A stretch of 38,604 nt of DNA from contig CALMKO010000088.1 of assembly GCA_937867415.1 (NCBI GenBank), positions 1 to 38,604 of the forward strand, written 5' to 3'. Source of the stretch: an uncultured Verrucomicrobiota bacterium. Its GTDB lineage: Bacteria > Verrucomicrobiota > Verrucomicrobiia > Verrucomicrobiales > Akkermansiaceae. Position numbers and translations under genes: made by a program. Of this stretch, positions 23,780 through 34,100 are shown in pieces. How positions within the stretch are numbered: position 1 is the first letter of the stretch; each line of letters starts with the position of its first letter. The notes beneath the pieces were generated by a model. The model saw nothing but the letters and a program-made list of their open reading frames with translations, did not search any database and was not told the origin of the DNA.

Positions 23780-23974
23780 CGTCTTTCCATCCGCGGCAAG
23801 GTCATCACCCACTTGATCAACGGCCGCGTCATGTGCGTCGTTGTGGACGAGTATTCCCCCGCGCGAACGGATGCCGAGCTGATCGGAGTGCTAGTCCACG
23901 CCGGCCCGCCGATGAGGATTGAATACCGGAATCTCATGCTCAAGGTGCTTCCGCTGGCTGCGGGAAGTCCTTGA
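23780..23974 (+). pseudogene. Truncated DUF1080 copy (3' fragment)
   Basis: The frame reads LSIRGKVITHLINGRVMCVVVDE then LIGVLVHAGPPMRIEYRNLMLKVLP and stops at 23972-23974. It is clearly homologous, at DNA and protein level, to the last ~65 codons of the complete gene at 22548. Homology continues for about 20 bases beyond the stop. There is no signal peptide and no start, so it is a relic of a tandem duplication. The frame has stayed open despite many substitutions. Confidence 0.85.
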
Positions 23975-24006
23975 GCAGGTCGCGATCAAGGCTTGAATGA
24001 TCCGTC

Positions 24007-26700
24007 TTATTTTACCTTTGCTGCCACGCTGCTGACGACGGTTAGTTTGTCTGAATCGGTGATTGTTACGGTAAGGACATAGGATCCTGACTTGGTGAAC
24101 GTCGCTGTGGATGATTTTGCGGCGTTGGTGCCGTTTTCGCTGAAACTCACGCTCCCCGGACCGGTCGCGGACCAGGTGTAGGTGAGAGCCGCCTCGCCAC
24201 CTTCATCGGCACCGAGCGCGGCCACTTCGCTGGTAGTTCCGGTGATGGTGTTGGGGCTTTGACGGGGCTTTGCGGGGCAGGAGGCTGGCACGACAATGGT
24301 GGGCGAGCCGGCAGGGCGGCTTGCGATGCTCAGTTTGGAAAACACCGCTGCGGTGGTCTTGCTGGTGTCACCGCTGGCGATGGCGAGTCCGGCGAAGGCA
24401 GGATCGGTCATGGCAAAAGTCCGCGGGCTTCCAAGCTGGGTCCATGCGGTTCCATCGATTGAGTAAGAAGCGGTGAAGACATCGGATGCAGCCCCGGAGC
24501 GTGAGAGGCGCAGCCAGATCGGCCCTGCCGGAAGGGTGGCCTGCTCCCAGATTGATGCTTTTCCGCCGGTTTCCCGGGTGGCCCATTGCAGGCCTGTCGG
24601 GCTGCGCCAGATCCCTGCATAGCGGGCACCTCGGCCGGCCGAGTTGTCGCCGATGGACGTGTAATCCCGAAACATCAAACCCGCCTGATTTCCCGCCGAG
24701 GACTCGACTCGAACAGTGAGTGTTTCGTTGCCTGCCACCACGGCAGGCACATATCGGAAAAAGTCCTCGCCGCCGGTGGTCGAGACGCCGGTTCCACCAC
24801 CGACGACCGTCCATCGCCCCGAATCGAATCCGGCATCACCCGGAGGCGTTCGCGTGAGGGAGGGCATGGTCCACGGACTGGGCAGAGCAATGGAGATGGT
24901 GCGGGTCACCGGAAGCCCGTTGACCTCGGCTTTGATAGTTGCTAGACCGGTTCCAACAAGTTTCGGCGCGGTATAGACACCGCTGGAGTTGATGGTGCCA
25001 CCGCCGTTCACCACGGACCACTTCACTGAATCCGTCGGCAGCTTTTCGGCGGTTATAGCATGGTTGCAGGATGCGGTGAAGGCAAGAGTGTCACCGGTTA
25101 CGACACTGCTGGCGGGTGCGGCGATGGTGGGGATGAGAGAACCCACCGTGACACAGCTGAAGATGGCGCGCGCGGGTTTCTGATAGTTGTTCTGGTTCCC
25201 TCCCATCGCGATTCCAGCCAGTAAAGTTCCAGTCATCGAAACCGGCTGCGGTGCGCCAACCGGGATCCACTTGCCTCCGCCGTCGGTCGAGTAAGCAGCG
25301 GTGATGATGTTGCCGCAGCGGACCAGCCCCAGCGTGATCGGAGCGACGTCGGATGTCGTGGCTACTGCGGGTACCGCGATGGTTTCTTCCATGGTCCCTC
25401 CGTTGGTGTTTCGGGTCTGGAGTGTGAGGCTGGTGGTGTATTGAAGGCTCGGCCAAGGAATCGAAGCCTTGTATAACAATGATACCTCCGGAGAACCTGT
25501 GTCGGCGGTGGCACGAATCGTCACCCCGGCTCTCACGTCATTGGCGGCGGATTCCGTGACATTCTGCACCGAGGCGATGATCGCGCCGTCGCCTGGCAGC
25601 GGGGTGCGCGCGAACTGGCATTGGCCGCTGGTTGCGATGGTGTTTCCTGCACCTTTGAGCATCCACTCGCCCGTGATCGGGTGCCAGGTGGCAGAGCCTT
25701 TGATGTCCGGTTTTCCGACATCCCCGACAGCCCAACCCTCAGGCAACGGCGCTGGTGCGGGGTTCGGATCCAGAACGACTTCGGCTGGCAAGAAGGTGGA
25801 CGGGGTATAGCCCTTCTCCGGTGTGACGCTGGGCAGCGATGGGTCATTTGAATAAATTCGGAAGTAGTCCATCACCATTTTTGCAGGAAAAGGAGTGGAG
25901 GCATCGACTTTCCCCGGCCAGTTGGAATCCGTGCCGACCGCTAGATCCAGAATGGTATACATCGGGATGTTGATGCGGTTAGCTTGTGTCAGAGTGGGAA
26001 CGCCATCCACATACCATGTCACGGAATCCGGCTTCCAAAGGAATCCATAGGTATGGAACTTTCCATCGAAAGGATTGATTCCCCGGTAGGAGGTGCCATC
26101 GATGCCATGCGCGCTCAAACGATCCCAAAAGTGGGTGGTCTGGCGAACCTGATAGGTAAAATAGTTCTTTGGATCCGGGTTGTTGTCTCTGCCAAGGATT
26201 TCAAACACGTCGTATTCCCCGGGCCAAGCGCCATTGTCCGTTAGAAGCCAGAAACGTGACCACAGCCCAGCGCCGGGCGGAACCTTTGCCCTCAGTTCGA
26301 AATAGCCGTAACGCTGGGTGAACTTGTGGGCGGTGCTCATCATGCCGGAAACGTAGGGCAGCTTCTGGCTGTAGGCCCCCTTTGGGGTCTTGTCCGCCTG
26401 AATGATGAGAGAGCCTTTGCCATCGGAAACGAATGGATTGTAGGCCGTGAAGCCGTCGGGCGCGAAGTTGGGGTCGCTGAACCACTGGGCTTGGTAATCA
26501 CCGCTGTTGTTCCGGATTCCGTAGAAATCACTGCTCAGCCACTTGTTGGCGTTGAATCCAGCGTTGAACTCGTCGTTATACGTCAATCGGTATCTCGCAG
26601 CCGCTTGCGCGACGACCGGGGAAGCGAGCAGTAAAGTGGCGGAAACCACCCCGGCGAAGGTGCAGGACGGGCGGAAGGGGGTGAGGATGTAGTTTTTCAT
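24007..26700 (-). CDS. Multi-modular secreted GH16 enzyme
   Basis: An 897-residue protein; the start at 26700 gives a signal peptide ending VVAQAAA. Residues ~35-285 are GH16, with GEYDVFEILG carrying nucleophile Glu162, Asp164 and acid/base Glu167, plus TQRYGYFELRAKVPPGAGLWSRFWLL and the closing DYFRIYSND. Then follow a concanavalin-like (DUF1349-like) module, an Ig/Big-like module (TDSVKWSVVNGGGTI), a second DUF1349-like module (PPGDAGFDSGRWTVVGGG) and a C-terminal PKD-like module (ALTYTWSATGPGSV). It starts 13 bp after the symporter stop and is the last gene of that operon. Likely an endo-beta-glucanase or related galactanase; the linkage is not clear from sequence. Confidence 0.9.
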   Translation of the reverse strand: MKNYILTPFRPSCTFAGVVSATLLLASPVVAQAAARYRLTYNDEFNAGFNANKWLSSDFYGIRNNSGDYQAQWFSDPNFAPDGFTAYNPFVSDGKGSLIIQADKTPKGAYSQKLPYVSGMMSTAHKFTQRYGYFELRAKVPPGAGLWSRFWLLTDNGAWPGEYDVFEILGRDNNPDPKNYFTYQVRQTTHFWDRLSAHGIDGTSYRGINPFDGKFHTYGFLWKPDSVTWYVDGVPTLTQANRINIPMYTILDLAVGTDSNWPGKVDASTPFPAKMVMDYFRIYSNDPSLPSVTPEKGYTPSTFLPAEVVLDPNPAPAPLPEGWAVGDVGKPDIKGSATWHPITGEWMLKGAGNTIATSGQCQFARTPLPGDGAIIASVQNVTESAANDVRAGVTIRATADTGSPEVSLLYKASIPWPSLQYTTSLTLQTRNTNGGTMEETIAVPAVATTSDVAPITLGLVRCGNIITAAYSTDGGGKWIPVGAPQPVSMTGTLLAGIAMGGNQNNYQKPARAIFSCVTVGSLIPTIAAPASSVVTGDTLAFTASCNHAITAEKLPTDSVKWSVVNGGGTINSSGVYTAPKLVGTGLATIKAEVNGLPVTRTISIALPSPWTMPSLTRTPPGDAGFDSGRWTVVGGGTGVSTTGGEDFFRYVPAVVAGNETLTVRVESSAGNQAGLMFRDYTSIGDNSAGRGARYAGIWRSPTGLQWATRETGGKASIWEQATLPAGPIWLRLSRSGAASDVFTASYSIDGTAWTQLGSPRTFAMTDPAFAGLAIASGDTSKTTAAVFSKLSIASRPAGSPTIVVPASCPAKPRQSPNTITGTTSEVAALGADEGGEAALTYTWSATGPGSVSFSENGTNAAKSSTATFTKSGSYVLTVTITDSDKLTVVSSVAAKVK

Positions 26701-26713
26701 GAATATTTTTTGC

Positions 26714-28138
26714 TTAGTCCGCAGCTTTGCTGGAGCCCCGGCCGACGCGATAGCCATAGAGGCCGTAAAAGGTGATGTAGGCGAAGGCGATCATTGGAAC
26801 GATGAATGAGAGTTGAATGCCAACCTTGTCCGCGATGAGGCCCTGCAAGGGAGGCAGGAGCGCGCCACCCAGAATGGCCATCACCAACAAGGACGACGCC
26901 TGGCTCTTCATGGGCCCCAGCCCTTCGATCGCCAAGGAAAAGATGTTCGACCACATCACTGAACAAAACAAACCAATACCGAGAATGGCCCACTTTGCCG
27001 TCTCGCCCGATGTGATCATACCCGCGCCGAGCAGGCCGATAATGACTAGGCTGAACAACACCAGCATGCGTTGCGAACTGGAATGCCCGAGGAAAAAGGT
27101 AACCAGCAGCAGGATCAGGGGCACGCCATAATGCAGCGCCTCGTTCCAGTTGGTGAGAATTCCCGCCGCGATGAATGCGAGGATCGGTGTCGTAATCATG
27201 AGGAGGTTTTTCGTGCTGCGTTTCATACTGCTCAGGGCGAAGGCTCCCATGAAACGTCCGATCATGAGGCCACCCCAGAAAAACGCAAGATAGTGGGTGG
27301 CCGCCTGGTGGTTCAGACCGCCAAGCTCCGGGAGCTCGAGGAAATTGATCACCGCGCTGCCAACCGCCACCTCGCCACCGACATACATGAAGATCGCAAT
27401 CATCCCCAATACGGTGTGCGGATGTTTCAAGGCACCTGCTCCACGAGTGATCGCTTCCTCATTCTTGAAGTTGGGAATGTGGGCGAATTTAAAGGCGATC
27501 GCCAACGTGACGAAGACGCCCGCGAAACAGAGATAGGGGATTTTCACCGACTCGGCTCCATGGAGATCACCACTGCTGAATACAGTGAAAATCAGCCAGC
27601 CCCCGATCAGCGGACCGATCGTCGTGCCAAGCGAATTGAAAGCCTGTGATAGATTCAGGCGGCTCGATGCGGTTTCCTCAGGTCCCAGAATGGTCACATA
27701 GGGATTCGCGGTGATTTGCAACATGGTAAATCCAAGACCCACCACAAACAAAGCGATCAGGAAGAAGGGATAGGAACTCATCATCGCTGCCGGAACAAAC
27801 ATCGCGCTACCCGCCGCAGCGATGAGCAGGCCGAGGATCACTCCGTTTTTATAACCGATCCGGTTGATCGGGTCACCGGAAACGATGGAGATCCCATAGT
27901 AGATCAAAGAGCCGACCGCATACGCGCCGAAGAACGCGAACTGGACGAGCATTGCCTGGAAATACGTCAGCGTGAATGCCTCCTTGAAGCGCGGGATCAG
28001 GATGTCGTTCCAAACGGTCATGAACCCCCACATGAAGAAGAGGACGGTCATGATGCTGAATGGCAACCGGTAGGATGGGGTGGTTGAAGATGAACCAGAA
28101 GACGGTTGGTTTGGTGTCGGTTGTGTAAGCGTAGCCAT
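26714..28138 (-). CDS. FucP-type sugar:H+ symporter (MFS)
   Basis: A 474-residue major facilitator of the fucose/glucose-galactose permease group, with 12 predicted helices. Landmarks are FFMWGFMTVWNDILIPRFKE in helix 1, GLGFTMLQITANPYV, LNLSQAFNSLGTTIGPLIGG and a C-terminal half containing FMGAFALSSMK and GALLPPLQGLIADK. It lies in the inner membrane and should import a monosaccharide with a proton. It begins 26 bp after the giant GH16 gene and ends 13 bp before the next GH16 gene, so it is probably co-transcribed and imports products of these enzymes. Which sugar is not visible. Confidence 0.93.
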   Translation of the reverse strand: MATLTQPTPNQPSSGSSSTTPSYRLPFSIMTVLFFMWGFMTVWNDILIPRFKEAFTLTYFQAMLVQFAFFGAYAVGSLIYYGISIVSGDPINRIGYKNGVILGLLIAAAGSAMFVPAAMMSSYPFFLIALFVVGLGFTMLQITANPYVTILGPEETASSRLNLSQAFNSLGTTIGPLIGGWLIFTVFSSGDLHGAESVKIPYLCFAGVFVTLAIAFKFAHIPNFKNEEAITRGAGALKHPHTVLGMIAIFMYVGGEVAVGSAVINFLELPELGGLNHQAATHYLAFFWGGLMIGRFMGAFALSSMKRSTKNLLMITTPILAFIAAGILTNWNEALHYGVPLILLLVTFFLGHSSSQRMLVLFSLVIIGLLGAGMITSGETAKWAILGIGLFCSVMWSNIFSLAIEGLGPMKSQASSLLVMAILGGALLPPLQGLIADKVGIQLSFIVPMIAFAYITFYGLYGYRVGRGSSKAAD

Positions 28139-28164
28139 GAGTTTTTCGGGGCGGTTGCCGATTG

Positions 28165-31100
28165 TTAGGGTGACACCTCGATCTGCACCCGCAAAAAGCC
28201 TTTTCCGGACAGCCCTTCCGAGTCAATCAGTCGGAAGCGGCGGTATTCGTAGCCGGCGGGTAGGGGAGTGAAACCGGTGGGAGCTGGCGCTTCACTTACC
28301 GTTCCGGTTGGGAAGCTCAGGTCGCCTGACCCTTGGATGGTATACTTGATTCCATCAACGACAGCCGACTGGATGCCACCTGCGCCCGAGGTAAAGATGG
28401 GTGAGCCGCCGGAATTTCGCACGGCGAGAGTGAGGGTGAGATCCTGCTGGCCGTTGCCATTCGTGTCCTCGGTTGTGCCCACCTGATAGCCACGGTTGGT
28501 GCTTGTGTTAGGATGGCCACCGAGGGCGAATTCGAGAAGGTTGTTGACGCCATCGCCATCCGGGTCGGCATCGGGGGCCTTTTCACTGACGGTCAACAAG
28601 GGGTAGTCGCTCATCCAGGTATCGAATGGATTCATGGCGCTGATCACGCTGATCACAGCGCTGGCGTTGATGCTGCCATGGCTGGCCCTGATGTTGGCGG
28701 ATCCAGCTGCATTCGGGGCCGTGTAGAGGCCGCTTGGGTTGATGCTGCCAACGCCGGAAACCAGGGACCAGGAGAAAGCTGGCTGCTCTAACATCACAAG
28801 GCCGAACTGATCGAAACCGTTAGTCGTGAATTGTTGGGTGGTTCCCGAGTTGATACTGGTCGTGGCAGGCGCAACCGGGTTGCTGGTCAAGGTCTGGGTC
28901 ACTGTGACATTCACGCTACTGGTGGTGGTCATGTTGTCGCCATCGGTGATCGTGACCTGAAATGTATAACTACCCGCCTTTTGAAAGGTTGCTGTGGTGT
29001 TCTTGGCCGCGTTGCTGGCATTGGCGGAGAAACTCACGGAGGCCGGGGGCGTTCCGGTAGTGGCCCATGCATAGCTTAGATTGCTTTCTCCGGAATCATC
29101 CGCCCCCAGGGCTGCCAGGGTGGCCGTCGTGCCTGCAATCACGGTCGGCGAGGCTGACGCGGGTTCGACAAGCGTGGGTGGGCCTTTCACCTGAAGCGAG
29201 ACATTGTCGAAAATGACGGTATTCGTGCTGTTGTTGCTGCTCCGTGCGGCTACGAGTCCGAAGTTGGCCGTGCTCGGCATGGTGGGAATCATGTCGGTTC
29301 GAACAAGCGTCCACAAAGAGCCATCGGCAGAGTGATAGGTGGTGAATGTCGTCCCGCGGCGCGAGACTCTCAACCAATGTGGACGGGTGGGTCCTGCTAC
29401 GGTGGTACCAAGGCTGTTGTTTGCCGCCGTGGTGCGGGCGATGGATTGGATACCGGATCCGGCGGTGGTGAAGATGCCCGATGATACTGAGTTGTTAGAA
29501 CTAGATCCGCGGATCATCAATCCGCCACGGGCGGAGTTGTTGGTGCTGGACATCGAGACGACCCGTGCGACCAGATCGGCGTCGCCGGAGACTGGGAGGT
29601 TATAGTAGTAAAAGTTGTCGGTGTTGTTTCCCGAGTCCAGCGAGCCGGCGCTGGTAACGGTATAGGAGCCGCCGCTGACGCTGGCTGACGCAGCTGGATT
29701 AAATGATCCTACTTTCGTCATGACGGTGAACAGGCCGTTCACGCTGACCGTGACGGCGCTCGTAACAGAGAGGCCTTGAGCGTTCGTGATTTTTACCAGC
29801 AGGTTGTAGGTGCCAGCCGTGGTAAAGGTCGCAGTGGCGTTCTTTGCCAAGTTTGTACCATTGGCACTGAAGGCGACCGTTGTCGGACCGGTCGCGGACC
29901 ACGTGTAGTTCAAAGCGGCTTCACCTGAATCATCTGCCCCTAAAACACTCAAGGCCGTGGTGTTACCACTAACAGGGCTGGGCGTTGCGGTGGCCGCAGT
30001 TGCCACCGTGGGGGCGGGATTGATGCTGAAGTTGGAAAACGTGGCGATGGCCGTAGCGCTCGCGCTGCCACTGGAGACCGCCATGCCGACGAGCGCAGTG
30101 GCATTCATGGTGATTGTCCGGGCGGGGCCAAGCGGGGTCCACGTTAGCCCATCTGAGGAATAGGCTGCGGTAAAGGTGTTGCCGACGCGGGTTAATCTTA
30201 GCCAGACCGGGACAGAGAATGGGACAGTCGGAGTTCGGAGGCTCGTGAAATCGCCACTCGTCCCTTCACGGGTGATCCATGCGAGCCCGGGAGTGGTGCC
30301 TTGAGTGGTGAAAAGGATCCCTGCATAGCGGGAAGAGTTGCTGGTGGAATCACGGAACATCAGGCCAGCCTGAGTCGTGTTTCCTCGATTTTCCAGACGG
30401 ACGATAGCCGTTCCATTGCCGGTGTAGGGGCGGTTCACATAGCGGAATGAATCATTGTAGATCGACCATAAGAGTCCTGTTCCACCGCCGGTGACCGTCC
30501 AGTTGCCGTTGCTTTCGCTGGAATCGCCGACGGGTGTGGCGCTGATGTCGGCAGCGGTCCATGGAGTTGGTAAAGTCCCGGGCGGGGTGACCGTGACCGA
30601 GCTCGTTCCGGTGGAGGAACCGGCGGCGGCATGCACGACGGCTGTTTGAAGAGTCACAACGGTGGGGGCGGTAAATAGCCCGTTACTGAGAATCGTTCCT
30701 CCGCCGCTCTGCACGGTCCAGGTAAACGTTGGCGGTGTGGCCATCGTGGCACCGAACTGGTCGTAAGCCACCGCGGTAAATTGCTGACTGGTATTGGAGA
30801 GGATGCTCGGCGTTAGCGGTGCAACGGCGATGCTGCTCAATATTTGGCCAACATTGACAACTACGCTGCTCACTGCCGTTAAGCCAACGACATCGGTGAT
30901 GGTAGCCGTAAACGTATAAGAGCCGGCCATGGAGAATGTCGCTGTTGAGTTCTTGGCGCTGTTGTTACTGTTAGAGCTATAGGTCACGGCTGCCGGACCG
31001 GTCGCCGACCATGTGTAACTGAGTTCGGACTCATCTCCATCATCGGCACCAAGGACGCTTAAGCTTGTGGAGTTTCCCGAGAGGCTGGTGGCGGCAGCGG

Positions 31101-34100
31101 GGAAGGTGGCGGAAGGTCCGAGATTGATACTGAAATCCGCGAAGGCGGCGGTGGCAGTGGTCGTGGGATTGCCACCAGCGACGGCGAGACCTACGAGGGC
31201 GGCAGCATTCATGGAGAATGTCCGTGCGGGACTTAGTTCAGTCCATGCCATGCCATCCGGTGAATACGATGCGGTAAATGTGTCCCCCCTCCGGACCAAC
31301 TTCAACCAGACGGGACCGGAGACCGGGACTGTCGTTCCTTGAAGGCTGGTGAAAGCACCGGCTGTTTCCCGTGTCATCCACGCCAAGCCCAACGTGTTAC
31401 CCTGGGTGGTGTAGAAAATGCCGGCATAGCGCGAATCCGCGTCGGTCGATTCCCGCAACATCAGGCCCGCCTCAGTGGTGGTTCCCGGGTCGGTCAGGCG
31501 GGCGATTGCAATCACATCTCCATTGCAAGGGCGGTTGACGTAGTGGAACGAGTCTGTGGCGCTATACCATTCGATCCCTGTGCCTCCCGCGCTGACGGTC
31601 CAGTTGTCATTGCTTACGCTGGTTTCGCCTGTTGGAGTGGCGGCGATGCCTGTTTCCGCCCAAGGGCTGGGCAGGGCGACGCGAGGTATGATGTTAACCG
31701 TGCTGGTGGCCGTGATGGATCCGCTCACCGCTTGGACGACGGCCGATTGTGATGCGACTACCGTCGGGGAAGTATAGATACCATTGCTGCCAATGGTTCC
31801 GCCGCCGCTGGGTACGCTCCAAGTAAACGTCGGTGGGTTTGTCATCGGCGTGCCGAACTGGTCGAATGCGGTGGCGGTGAACTGCTGGTTTTTTTCCGAA
31901 ACGATGTTGGTCGGCGCAGGGGTAAGTGAAATGCTGGTGATTGTCTGGTTGACGGTGACTGCGACGCTGCTCGTCGTGGTCAAACCGCCAGCATCGGTGA
32001 TCGTAGCTGTTAGGTTGTAATTGCCCGCCAGAGCGAAGGACGCTGTGGTGTTTTTTGCCGCATTGGTGCTGGTGGCGGCAAAAGTGACAACCGCCGGGCC
32101 AGTCGCCGTCCACGCGTAGGTCAGGCTTGGTTCACCTGCGTTATCCGCGCCTGCGACGCTCAGATTGGTCGTGGCGCCGGTCACTATGTCAGGTGTTGCG
32201 GCAGCCGGGGTTGCCGCGGTGGGTGGTGTGTTGACGGTGGGGGTGAAACTCAGATCCGAAAACGTGGCCGTCGCTGTAGAAAGGTTGCTTCCGCTGGAGA
32301 CCACGAAACCGACCAGTGTGGTGGAGTTCAGAGCGATCGTCTGGGTTCCAATCTGAGTCCAGTCAGCTGCTGCATCAGATTTGCGGGATGCGGTAAAGGT
32401 ATTGCCCGAGCGGACCAGGCGGAGCCATACCGGAAACGTAGTGGCGATCTGGGTGTTATGGAGCGCGGCGAATCCACCGACGGTGCTGCGTGACATCCAC
32501 GCCAGCCCGGGCAACGTAAATTCGGTGGTATGGAAAAGGCCCGTGTAGCGTGAATTTCTAGCGGTGGATTCACGAACCATCAAACCCGCTTGTGCGGCGC
32601 TTCCGCGGTCGATGAGTCTAACCAGCAAAGTTCCGTCGCCAGTGATCTGTTGATTGACGAAGTGAAATGAGTCATTGTATCTCGACCCGTTGATGCCCGT
32701 CCCGGAGAGACCCCACTGGTCACCTGCCGAGCCGCCGCCGGTGGATGTCCAGGTGCCTTCGAGGAAGGTTGAATTTCCAACCGGTGTGCTGTTGATGTCG
32801 GTTCCTACCCACGGGCTTGGCGGGGCGGTGGACACGGTGATGGTGATGGCGCTTGTAGCCGAAAAAGGACCGACCTCCGCAGTCACCACAGCGGCACCGA
32901 CAGTGGCCGGAGCCGTGAAGAGCCCGGTGCTGCTGTTGATCGTTCCGGTGCCGCTGGTGAGTGTCCAGGTGGCGCTGGCTGGCATCGGTTGTCCGAACTG
33001 GTCGATCCCGTTGGCAGTGAATTGCTGTGTCGCACTGGTGCTCACCGACACGGTGGCCGGGCTGGTGCTGATTCCAGTGAGAACCTGGCTTACAGTTAGG
33101 TTGAAACTACTCGTGATTGTCAATCCGCCTTCATCGGTGATGGTGGCGGTCATGGCATAGTTACCGCCCCTCGTGAAAGTGGCAGTAGCGTTCTTAGCCG
33201 CATTGGTATCATTGATGCTAAACGTTACTGGAGCAGGGCCCGAAGCTGACCAAGAGTAGATCAAGGCCGGCTCGCCAGAATCATCGGCCCCGAGAACGCT
33301 TAAGTTGGTGCTGGTTCCAGTGACAGGGTTGGGATTCGCGTTGGCCGGAGTTGCCACGGTGGGCGAATTGCTGCTGTTGCTTCCCACGCTGAGATCCGAG
33401 AATGTAGCGGTGGCCGTGGTATGGCGATTGCCGGTGGCTACTGCGAAACCCACGTTCGCTGGGAGAGTCGTGGGAAAGATGCGTGAGCTGCCAAGTTGGG
33501 TGAACGTCGTTCCATTCGTGGAATAGAATGCTTTGAACGTGTCGGACGACCCCCCTGAACGTTCGAGCCGCAACCAGATGGGCAGCGTCGTAATGGTATT
33601 GACAGCCCTTGATACGGCGTTTCCGGCGGAGCTTTCACGCGTTGCCCATTGCAGGCCGGTCGGAGTGCGCCAGATACCTGCGTAGCGGCCACGTGCGCCG
33701 ACAAAACCGTCAGTGTAGGTCGGCGCGTCGCGGATCACCAGTCCGGCCTGCGTGGCATTGGACGAGGTAAGTTTGACCGTCAGTGTGTCATTGCCATCCA
33801 TGGTGGAAGCGAGAAATCTGAAGCCATCTAGGTTGCTGTTGGTCGAGATTCCGTTGCCACCGCCGACCAGCGTCCACAAGTTGGAGGAAAATCCTGCGTC
33901 ACCCGGAGGGCTGTTGATGACACTGGGAACTTTCCAAGGATTAGGTAACAGAATATCAACTGGGCGAGTGACGGTATGGTTTCCGAATACTGCCTTGATG
34001 AGTGCCTTGCCAGTGCCAATCAATTGCGGGGCGGTATAGGTACCGTTGGAATCGATGGTGCCGCCTCCGCTGGCCACCGACCATGTGACCGGACCGGTGG

